A stretch of 11,473 nucleotides of DNA from an uncultured Collinsella sp. Its GTDB lineage: Bacteria > Actinomycetota > Coriobacteriia > Coriobacteriales > Coriobacteriaceae. Position numbers and translations under genes: made by a program. A model generated the notes under the pieces. It was given only the letters and a program-made list of their open reading frames with translations. It was not told the origin of the DNA and did not search any database. Positions 6,573 to 11,473 of the stretch are shown one piece after another; positions within the stretch are counted from its first letter, which is position 1, and every line of letters begins with the position of its first letter. The stretch is taken from positions 1 to 11,473 of the forward strand of contig URVZ01000056.1 in NCBI GenBank assembly GCA_900551365.1, in the 5' to 3' direction.

Positions 6573-7754
6573 TTACCCGTGCGGCTTGATTTTATCACGT
6601 AGCGACTTGAGGTTCTCCAGCGCCGCGTTAAGCGTCTCGTCTCGCTTGGCAAAGTGGAAACGAATCAGATGGTTGACGGGCTCGCGGAAGAAGCTCGAGC
6701 CGGGCACGGCGCCCACACCCACTTTAGACGCGAGGTCTTCACAGAACTCGAGGTCGCTGTCATAGCCAAACTCAGAGATGTCCATCATGACGTAGTAGGC
6801 GCCCTGCGGTACGTTGTGCTTAAGTCCGATACTATCGAGCCCTTGGCAGAACAGGTCGCGTTTGGCGGTATAGAGGTCGAGGACCTCATCGTAATAGCTG
6901 TCGTCGAAATTGAGGGCGGTGACGACGGCTTCCTGCAGGGGAGCGGCGGCGCCCACGGTGAGGAAGTCGTGGACCTTTTTGATGCGCTCGGTGATTTCGG
7001 CAGGGGCGATAGTGTAGCCCAGACGCCAGCCGGTGATGGAGTAGGTCTTGGACAGCGAGCTGCAGCTGATAGTGCGCTCAAACATGCCGGGCAGCGTGGC
7101 CATATAGACGTGCTCGTGGGGTGCGTAGACGATGTGCTCGTATACCTCGTCGGTGATGCAGTAGGCGTTGTACTTTTTGCAGAGGTCGGCGATAAAAGTG
7201 AGCTCCTCGCGCGTAAAGACCTTGCCGCAGGGGTTGGATGGGTTGCACAGGACGATGGCCTTGGGGTCGTTGTCGCGGAAGGCCGCCTCGAGGACCTCGC
7301 GATCAAAGTCGAATGTGGGCGGGTTGAGCGGCACGTAGATGGGCTCGGCCCCCGAGAGAATGGTGTCAGCGCCGTAGTTCTCGTAGAACGGCGAGAAAAT
7401 GACGACCTTGTCGCCAGGGTTCGTGACCGTCATCATGGCGGCCATCATGGCCTCGGTGGAGCCGCAGGTGACTACGATATTCTCGTTGGGGTTCAACGGC
7501 ATGCCCATAAAATGCTCCTGCTTGGCGGCAAGCGCCTCACGCATGGCCTGGGAGCCCCAGGTGATGGAGTACTGGTGGTAAAGCGGCTTGGGGTCGGTGG
7601 CGATGGTGCTCAGGCTATCGAGCAGCTGCGCCGGGGGATCGAAGTCGGGGAAGCCCTGCGACAGGTTGACGGCGCCATACTTGTTGGAGATGCGCGTCAT
7701 ACGGCGGATGACGGAATCGGTAAACGTTGCCGTGCGGTTGGAGAGTTCTTTCAT
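6573..7754 (-). CDS. Class I/II PLP-dependent aminotransferase (KAT/YbdL-like)
   Basis: A cytoplasmic pyridoxal-phosphate transaminase of fold type I, 393 aa from ATG 7754. The start has AAAGGA just upstream; a further in-frame ATG at 7772 lacks this. Recognisable motifs are NLSQGFPDFDPP near the N-terminus, YHQYSITWGSQAMREA, NPSNPCGK (171-178), the PLP-ring Asp in DEVYEH (D202), the Schiff-base lysine in SSLSKTYSITGWR (K236) and the carboxylate-binding Arg in HLIRFHF (R365). The overall pattern resembles the kynurenine/glutamine transaminase K and YbdL methionine aminotransferase group rather than the classical aspartate aminotransferase. The exact amino donor cannot be read from sequence. 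It is transcribed divergently from the tRNA unit and appears to be a single-gene unit ending at the terminator at 6507-6547. Confidence 0.95.
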   Translation of the reverse strand: MKELSNRTATFTDSVIRRMTRISNKYGAVNLSQGFPDFDPPAQLLDSLSTIATDPKPLYHQYSITWGSQAMREALAAKQEHFMGMPLNPNENIVVTCGSTEAMMAAMMTVTNPGDKVVIFSPFYENYGADTILSGAEPIYVPLNPPTFDFDREVLEAAFRDNDPKAIVLCNPSNPCGKVFTREELTFIADLCKKYNAYCITDEVYEHIVYAPHEHVYMATLPGMFERTISCSSLSKTYSITGWRLGYTIAPAEITERIKKVHDFLTVGAAAPLQEAVVTALNFDDSYYDEVLDLYTAKRDLFCQGLDSIGLKHNVPQGAYYVMMDISEFGYDSDLEFCEDLASKVGVGAVPGSSFFREPVNHLIRFHFAKRDETLNAALENLKSLRDKIKPHG

Positions 7755-7838
7755 GCCGGTCCTTTCGAGCATTTGCAGTGGGGCAAGTTTACTCCTATGA
7801 AACCGGTGGGATTTGCTCGAAATGGTCTCGAAAAACTC

Positions 7839-7857
7839 TTTTCAAAATTCTTGAAAA
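7839..7857. promoter_or_regulatory. AT-rich near-palindrome upstream of the tRNA promoter
   Basis: TTTTCAAAATTCTTGAAAA is a 19-base palindrome with a single mismatched pair. It ends 7 bases before the -35 box of the tRNA promoter and lies in the divergent gap with the aminotransferase. It could be an UP element or a binding site for a dimeric regulator. Confidence 0.35.
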
Positions 7858-7864
7858 TTGGGGC

Positions 7865-7893
7865 TTGCATCGCGTGGCGTTCCTTGCAATAAT
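7865..7893 (+). promoter_or_regulatory. Promoter of the tRNA-His/tRNA-Lys unit
   Basis: TTGCAT (7865-7870) and AATAAT (7888-7893) are separated by 17 bases. Transcription would start near 7900, about 20 bases before tRNA-His. The motif fits a strong stable-RNA promoter. Confidence 0.7.
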
Positions 7894-7920
7894 AGTCGAG
7901 CGCGAAGCGCACAGGACACG

Positions 7921-7997
7921 GTGGGTGTAGCTCAGTTGGCTAGAGCGACGGGTTGTGGTCCCGTAGGTCGAGGGTTCGAGTCCCTTTACCCACCCCA
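7921..7997 (+). tRNA. tRNA-His (anticodon GTG)
   Basis: The cloverleaf is complete. The acceptor GTGGGTG pairs with TACCCAC (7987-7993), the anticodon stem is ACGGG/CCCGT around TTGTGGT, and a T-arm with TTCGAGT is present. C73 (7994) and an encoded CCA (7995-7997) follow. The base before the acceptor (7920) is G, so G-1 opposite C73, the identity pair of histidine tRNA, is templated in the genome. Confidence 0.97.
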
Positions 7998-8019
7998 GTT
8001 CTTGCTTCGTGTTGATATC

Positions 8020-8092
8020 GGGTCGTTAGCTCAGTTGGTAGAGCAGGGGACTCTTAATCCCAAGGTCCAGGGTTCGACCCCCTGACGGCCCA
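8020..8092 (+). tRNA. tRNA-Lys (anticodon CTT)
   Basis: The acceptor GGGTCGT (8020-8026) pairs with ACGGCCC (8085-8091) with one wobble, and A73 is at 8092. The D-arm is AGCTCAGTTGGTAGAGC, the anticodon loop is CTCTTAA (anticodon CTT, reads AAG), and the T-arm is CAGGG/CCCTG around TTCGACC. The 27-43 pair is a G-A mismatch. The bases after A73 are CCC, not CCA, so the 3' CCA must be completed by CCA-adding enzyme. It lies 22 bases after tRNA-His and is probably co-transcribed. Confidence 0.96.
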
Positions 8093-8166
8093 CCCAAAGA
8101 TTGTTAAAGCGACCGGCCCAGGCTGGTCGCTTTTTTGTTGACCTCGCATGGGGTCGAACCCGTCGG
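8076..8166 (+). repeat. tRNA-Lys tail module, copy 1 (functional tRNA end)
   Basis: This 91-bp module comprises the 3' end of tRNA-Lys, the terminator at 8106-8136 and a 28-base tail (8139-8166) that includes GGGGTCGAACCC (8150-8161). It recurs at 8254-8344 with the same length. The tRNA-end part (8076-8099 against 8254-8276) differs by two substitutions and one deletion. The terminal 36 bases (8131-8166 against 8309-8344) differ at one base. GGGGTCGAACCC is the exact reverse complement of the tRNA-Lys T-arm sequence at 8070-8081. Confidence 0.85.
8106..8136 (+). terminator. Terminator of the tRNA unit
   Basis: AAAGCGACCGGC pairs with GCTGGTCGCTTT with one wobble and a short loop around 8118-8121, followed by six T residues (8131-8136). 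It lies 13 bases after tRNA-Lys. Confidence 0.9.
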
Positions 8167-8253
8167 GGCGCGGAGCTGAGGAAATGCGTAAGCATTTGCC
8201 AGCGCAGCGCGCAAGGCGCCTTGGCGCCGCAGCGGTCGCCTGCGCAGCAGGCT
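8167..8253. repeat. GC-rich palindromic spacer between the two tail modules
   Basis: The segment is packed with palindromes: AAATGC/GCATTT around GTAA (8182-8197), extendable with bulges into flanking CTG/CAG bases; CAAGGCGCCTTG (8212-8223) followed by a second GGCGCC; and GCCTGC/GCAGGC around GCA (8238-8252). It has no coding potential I trust. It resembles REP-type intergenic palindromes, but whether it recurs in the genome cannot be seen here. Confidence 0.5.
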
Positions 8254-8344
8254 GACCCCCTGAGGGCCCGCCAAAGCAAGTTAAGACGGTCAACGAAAGT
8301 TGGCCGTCTTTTTTGCTGACCTCGCATGGGGTCGAACCCGTCGG
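8254..8344 (+). repeat. tRNA-Lys tail module, copy 2 (no tRNA body)
   Basis: Second copy of the 91-bp module, starting 178 bases after the first. It begins with a degenerate tRNA-Lys 3' end (8254-8272), carries its own terminator and ends with the identical 28-base tail (8317-8344). No D-arm or anticodon arm precedes it, so it is a tail fragment only. It ends 13 bases before the dinD-like stop codon. Confidence 0.8.
8283..8314 (+). terminator. Second forward terminator, in tail module copy 2
   Basis: AAGACGGTCAAC (8283-8294) pairs with GTTGGCCGTCTT (8299-8310) with one wobble, a GAAA tetraloop and six T residues. No + strand gene directly precedes it; it would act only on read-through from the tRNA unit. 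The stem sequence differs from that in copy 1 although pairing is kept. Confidence 0.85.
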
Positions 8345-8357
8345 TGCACAGCTGCTT

Positions 8358-9218
8358 TCATAGATCGAGCCTACCCTGGGGATCGGTAAAACCGTCAGTA
8401 CCCTCCTTGAGTTTCTTCTCGTCTGCCTTCACACGACGCTCGAGCTTTTTTGTATCCTCGGCAGGCGGTAGGTTCTCGGGGACAATTCCGCGGTCGATGA
8501 GGCTGCCACGCACGCTTGTGTTGTTCTCGACGTGCTCTTGCTTGATCTGGTCCAGACCGTACAGGTCGTGTTCCTCGGCGTTGAAGGCCGTCATCGAGTT
8601 CGTAAGGTCCTTTGCTTTGATGAGGACATCGGCTAACCTGTCCGCCAATGCCGCGCTCTTGGGTACGCCGAGCTGCTGCTTCATTTCCGCCGTGCTTCTG
8701 CCGCCGAATAACGCTTCATCGCCCTTCGACTTGATGATCGCGAATCCTTTGGAGTCAACGCCGCGTTTGAACGCAATACCCGAGAGCTGTTTCTCTGAAT
8801 CGGATAGCGAGTGGCGCGCCTGCAAGCGCTGAATCTCTGCGAAGCGCTGCTCTATGAGCTCTTGGCGGCGCGTCTGCACGGCAAAGTATGCCTGCGCGAG
8901 CGCGATCTCCGGCTTGTTTGGATCTCCGTTTTGGGCGATTAAATAGCATGCGTAGCGCGTAAGTTTGTAGTCTTTAACCGCGCGAGCGGCGACACCGGCA
9001 GTTACCATTTTCGTGGTGTCACGAAAATGGGAATCAACTGGAGTTTTGTTTGTTTCGCACGAGACTTTTGCCCTCTTAACAACTTCGGCGAAGTTCTCCC
9101 ATCGAGTGTACCCCATGGGTTCCATTAAATCGCGTGCGAGCCAATATTCAACGCCGTCTTCCACATTGGCGTAGCTATCAAGTTCGACACGCCACTTCTC
9201 GATATCTCTACTGTCCAT
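8358..9218 (-). CDS. dinD: DinD-like protein with BRO-N domain
   Basis: The 286-aa product matches the DNA-damage-inducible protein D pattern. It has a BRO-N/antirepressor-type N-terminal domain (YWLARDLMEPMGYTRWENF, then AKVSCE, HFRDTTKMV, and DYKLTRYACYLIAQNGD with YFAVQTRRQE to about residue 120). A helical middle and a charged C-terminal tail follow. E. coli DinD is SOS-induced and inhibits RecA strand exchange; many homologues sit on mobile DNA. The start ATG 9218 has a strong site, GAGGAGGAG (complement of 9221-9229). No LexA-type box is visible upstream, so SOS control is not supported here. A palindrome TATTCAGAATA (9266-9276) lies about 48 bases upstream and may be regulatory. The gene stands alone, and parts of it are AT-richer than its neighbours: by hand count 25 of 60 bases at 9001-9060 are G or C, against 37 of 60 at 2641-2700 in rho. 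Confidence 0.9.
   Translation of the reverse strand: MDSRDIEKWRVELDSYANVEDGVEYWLARDLMEPMGYTRWENFAEVVKRAKVSCETNKTPVDSHFRDTTKMVTAGVAARAVKDYKLTRYACYLIAQNGDPNKPEIALAQAYFAVQTRRQELIEQRFAEIQRLQARHSLSDSEKQLSGIAFKRGVDSKGFAIIKSKGDEALFGGRSTAEMKQQLGVPKSAALADRLADVLIKAKDLTNSMTAFNAEEHDLYGLDQIKQEHVENNTSVRGSLIDRGIVPENLPPAEDTKKLERRVKADEKKLKEGTDGFTDPQGRLDL
9005..9030. repeat. Perfect inverted repeat inside dinD
   Basis: CCATTTTCGTG (9005-9015) and CACGAAAATGG (9020-9030) are perfect complements around GTGT. The repeat lies in the codons for the conserved HFRDTTKMV stretch, so the transcript can form an 11-bp hairpin in mid-gene. Confidence 0.85.
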
Positions 9219-9301
9219 ATCTCCTCCTCGCTGGTCTATTGTCTATGCGGGCTTTGCCCACTCTGTATTCAGAATAAGGATACGCTGCCGTGCGGACACG
9301 A

Positions 9302-9337
9302 ATGGGCCCCGTGCCACCTCGAGCTCACGGGGCCCAT
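9302..9337. terminator. Perfect hairpin without T-run between the flavoprotein gene and dinD
   Basis: ATGGGCCCCGTG (9302-9313) pairs exactly with CACGGGGCCCAT (9326-9337) over 12 bp, with a 12-base loop. Neither side has a T-run. It lies 43 bases beyond the stop codon of the minus-strand flavoprotein gene, so it may act as a U-less terminator or 3' stabiliser for that transcript. Confidence 0.5.
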
Positions 9338-9379
9338 GGATATCGATTGGTTGTGTTCTGCTTTAGATAGGTGTCCGGT

Positions 9380-10906
9380 TTAATCCGCTCGATAGTGCGA
9401 CCCGAGACTTTCAGTTCGCTTGCGCATGGCTTTGACCATTTCCTGTGCTAGTCGAATCTGCGACTGTAGGCGGGCGAGGGCTGCGATCTCGCTGTCCTGG
9501 GCTTTCTGTGTGCTCAAGGTCATTGCCTCTGTCTTCAAGCCCTCAAGCTCGTGTAGTGCCTCGGATAGGCCTGTTTCGGTCCTGTTGATCATGCAATAGG
9601 TGCTCATCGTGTGCCTAAGGCCGTGTGTCAGGCGTTCGGCATCTGTTGTGGCAATGCCGTAGTGGGGGAGGGCGATATCCGCCTTCAGGGCTGTCTCAGG
9701 CTCTTTCTGCGCTGCAAGGGCTGCCGATGCGCCTGCGATGCGCCCGAACACGATGCCGTTGGCACTTGATAAGCCACCAATGCGGTCGGCTCCGTGCATG
9801 CCGCCTGTCGCCTCGCCGCAAGCGTAGAGGCCCTCAACGCCCGTGTACGCGGTCTTATCGATCTTGATGCCGCCGTTAGCGGCGTGGGCATACATCGCAA
9901 CGCGCATCTCGTCAGCCGGGGCGATGCCGTGCTCGTCTTGCAGCCAGGTGGCAAAGGTCTGCACAAACTCTGGGACATCCTCGCGGGGGAAGTCGTAGTG
10001 GAGTGCCAGGCCTTCGACACCTGCCTGATCGATGACGAGATCGATAGCGCGGGAGGCCAAGCGTGACGTGAAGGGACCATATCCAGAGCGCTGCTCGAGC
10101 AGGTCGTCCAGCTTGTCGTCGGCAATATCTACCGGCTGGTCTACATGTACGTAGCGCCAGGTTTTCTCGTTGAAGACCAGGTTGCGTTTGGGCTCAATGA
10201 AGCCGGGCATCATCTGCATGAACTCTATATTAGTAAGGGACGCGCCGTGCGCCAGCGCGATGGCCTGCGAGGAGCTGAGCACGTCGGCGGAAGTGAGGCT
10301 TCGCTCGAACAAGCCACCCGTGCCGCCCGCAGCGATGACAGTGGCCTTGGCTGCCATAGGCACGAGATGCTCATTTGCGCGGTCGTAGAGCACGGTTCCG
10401 GTGATTCTGCCGTTCGTGTCCTCAACTAGGTCGATAAGCTCATGGCGGGGGAGCAGACGAATGCCGAGCAACTCGATCCGGGCTGTCAGAGCGTCCTCAA
10501 GTGGCTTGCGGGTGAGGCCGCGCCACATGCGCGTCTTGTGGTCAAAGCAGGGGATAAACTGCTTTTGCTGAGCGCTCTCAGCGTTTTGCGGACGCTTGAG
10601 CTTAACGCCCAGGTCTTGCTCGAGCCATTCAATTGCCTGGGGAATGCCGTGGACAAACGTCTGGACAAGCTCGGGGTCGGCGATACCGCCGCCGACGGTC
10701 TGGATGGTGTCGATGAGGTCTTGTTCGTCGTCTTCGTTAACGGGTCCGATAAGCCCTAGGCCCCAGGTTCCAGGGAAGAAGCTCGATCCACTCATGGTCT
10801 TGCCGGCGCTTGCCACAGCGACGGTTGCGCCCGTGCGTGCCGCTTCGATGGCGGCACAAAGGCCCGCAATGCCAGATCCAATTACCAGTACATCAGTCGA
10901 TTCCAT
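9380..10906 (-). CDS. FAD-dependent oxidoreductase of the fumarate reductase/L-aspartate oxidase family
   Basis: A 508-aa soluble flavoprotein from ATG 10906, preceded by AAAGGA; the frame stays open to 10963 but that start has no ribosome binding site. The N-terminus has the dinucleotide-binding motif VIGSGIAGLCAAIEAA (GSGIAG at 10-15). Active-site regions typical of the SdhA/FrdA/NadB superfamily follow: SRLASRAID (R282 and R286, one likely the proton-shuttle Arg), AHAANGGIKID (H341, aligning with the HYMMGGI histidine) and HGADRIGGLSSANGIVFG (from H371). A helical C-terminal domain completes it. No signal peptide or heme motif is visible, unlike secreted flavocytochrome reductases. No nadA, nadC or iron-sulfur subunit gene lies nearby, so NadB function is not supported by context; a stand-alone reductase or dehydrogenase is equally possible. 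Confidence 0.85.
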   Translation of the reverse strand: MESTDVLVIGSGIAGLCAAIEAARTGATVAVASAGKTMSGSSFFPGTWGLGLIGPVNEDDEQDLIDTIQTVGGGIADPELVQTFVHGIPQAIEWLEQDLGVKLKRPQNAESAQQKQFIPCFDHKTRMWRGLTRKPLEDALTARIELLGIRLLPRHELIDLVEDTNGRITGTVLYDRANEHLVPMAAKATVIAAGGTGGLFERSLTSADVLSSSQAIALAHGASLTNIEFMQMMPGFIEPKRNLVFNEKTWRYVHVDQPVDIADDKLDDLLEQRSGYGPFTSRLASRAIDLVIDQAGVEGLALHYDFPREDVPEFVQTFATWLQDEHGIAPADEMRVAMYAHAANGGIKIDKTAYTGVEGLYACGEATGGMHGADRIGGLSSANGIVFGRIAGASAALAAQKEPETALKADIALPHYGIATTDAERLTHGLRHTMSTYCMINRTETGLSEALHELEGLKTEAMTLSTQKAQDSEIAALARLQSQIRLAQEMVKAMRKRTESLGSHYRAD

Positions 10907-11088
10907 CGGATTCCTTTCTCGTCCGGCGCATTGTCGCACGGGTGATCGGCAATGGGGCCGCAAAGACCCGTCAAATCGGTAAAGGGCAAATATGGCAGGT
11001 GGGCGTCATGGACGCTCTGACGCTCCATCTCTTCACATCTCGTATTTCGCCCCAGCTGATATATCGGCATTAGATACCCTGCGCCAGC

Positions 11089-11127
11089 GCAAACAAAAAG
11101 AGCCGCTACCTCGAAAGGTAGCGGCTC
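11089..11127 (-). terminator. Terminator of the GGGtGRT-family gene
   Basis: GAGCCGCTACCT (11100-11111) pairs perfectly with AGGTAGCGGCTC (11116-11127) around a four-base CGAA loop. On the minus strand the stem is followed by TTTTTGTTT (complement of 11091-11099). It separates the GGGtGRT gene from the flavoprotein gene. The rest of 10907-11088 holds the flavoprotein leader, with the small hairpin GCGTC/GACGC (11003-11015); I see no convincing promoter. Confidence 0.92.
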
Positions 11128-11162
11128 CAAAGCTCAACTATCTGAGCATCGCGCGGGCGCGA

Positions 11163-11473
11163 TTAGGCCTTGAGGGCCTCCTCGACGGCGACAGCGCAGG
11201 CGACGGTGGCACCGACCATGGGGTTGTTGCCCATGCCGATGAGACCCATCATGTCGACGTGCGCAGGCACGGAGGAAGAACCGGCGAACTGGGCGTCGGA
11301 GTGCATACGGCCCATGGTGTCGGTCATGCCGTAAGAGGCAGGGCCGGCGCCCATGTTGTCCGGGTGCAGGGTACGGCCAGTGCCGCCACCAGAAGCGACG
11401 GAGAAGTACTTCTTGCCAGCCTCGAGGCGCTCCTTCTTGTAGGTGCCAGCGACGGGGTGCTGGAAGCGCGTCG
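11163..11473 (-). CDS. GGGtGRT-family protein, C-terminal part (cut by window edge)
   Basis: The last 102 codons of a minus-strand gene whose 5' end lies beyond the window. The fragment contains SGGGTGRTLHPDN, the signature of the GGGtGRT protein family, followed by a Met/Gly-rich region (GMTDTMGRMHSDAQF, MMGLIGMGNNPMVGATVACA) and ends EEALKA. The family is found mainly in anaerobic bacteria and has no established biochemical role that I know of. From memory it often lies next to a NifU-like iron-sulfur scaffold gene, which would be outside this window if present. The ending looks intact, and a strong terminator follows 36 bases after the stop codon. Confidence 0.85.
   Translation of the reverse strand, partial: TRFQHPVAGTYKKERLEAGKKYFSVASGGGTGRTLHPDNMGAGPASYGMTDTMGRMHSDAQFAGSSSVPAHVDMMGLIGMGNNPMVGATVACAVAVEEALKA

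Noticed and set aside
6654..7892. Plus-strand open frame of 412 codons over the aminotransferase
   Set aside because: Antisense shadow of a clearly conserved PLP enzyme on the minus strand; no family motif and no ribosome binding site.
8254..8272. A second tRNA-Lys gene
   Set aside because: Only a degenerate 3' end is present; no D-arm or anticodon arm can be formed from 8167-8253.
7858..8327. Short open frames over the tRNA genes and tail modules on both strands
   Set aside because: They translate tRNA and terminator sequence; the region is explained by two tRNAs and repeats.
8139..8344. CRISPR array
   Set aside because: Only two copies of the 28-base repeat, 178 bases apart, with terminators and palindromes between; no array periodicity and no cas genes.
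10882..11130. 82-codon minus-strand frame before the flavoprotein gene
   Set aside because: It starts inside the terminator stem of the next gene, overlaps the flavoprotein start in another frame and has no ribosome binding site or domain.

Overview
The window looks like chromosomal DNA of a high-GC anaerobic actinomycete of the class Coriobacteriia, most likely Collinsella or a close relative. The reasons are a Rho factor with a very long Ala/Pro/Lys/Arg-rich N-terminal extension, the codon usage, the gene mix (ROK fructokinase-type kinase, KAT/YbdL-type aminotransferase, NadB/fumarate-reductase-like flavoprotein, GGGtGRT-family protein) and a VanZ-like protein paired with an actinobacterial-style membrane protein. 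The taxonomy is an inference from these features, not a database result.

Layout. Bases 1-470 hold no gene I can support, but contain nested inverted repeats that look like a structured intergenic repeat or an RNA. A clear promoter (471-498) and a hairpin-rich leader precede rho (643-3258, +), which ends at an intrinsic terminator. A second promoter (3406-3434) drives an apparent two-gene unit on the + strand: an uncharacterised 466-aa two-helix membrane protein (3570-4970) and a VanZ-family protein (4978-5427). This unit ends in a long perfect terminator that contains the vanZ-like stop codon. Two convergent minus-strand units follow, a ROK-family kinase (5542-6432) and a class I/II aminotransferase (6573-7754), separated by a terminator.

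A divergent tRNA unit comes next: tRNA-His(GTG), tRNA-Lys(CTT), then a T6 terminator. Downstream of tRNA-Lys, a 91-bp module made of the tRNA 3' end, a terminator and a 28-bp conserved tail occurs twice, 178 bp apart. The two copies are separated by a GC-rich palindromic segment. The second copy abuts a solitary dinD-like gene (8358-9218, -) with locally AT-richer DNA. This is the most accessory-looking part of the window and resembles a tRNA-associated insertion site, although no integrase is visible. The window ends with two minus-strand genes: an FAD-dependent oxidoreductase (9380-10906) and the C-terminal part of a GGGtGRT-family protein (11163-11473, cut by the window edge). A strong minus-strand terminator lies between them.

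Most genes are housekeeping or metabolic and in separate transcription units: transcription termination, sugar phosphorylation, amino-acid transamination, redox and tRNA supply. I see no defence operon, CRISPR array, transposase or biosynthetic cluster. The least explained elements are the 135-345 structured region, the Rho extension and leader, the membrane-protein/VanZ pair, and the tRNA-Lys tail duplication next to dinD.
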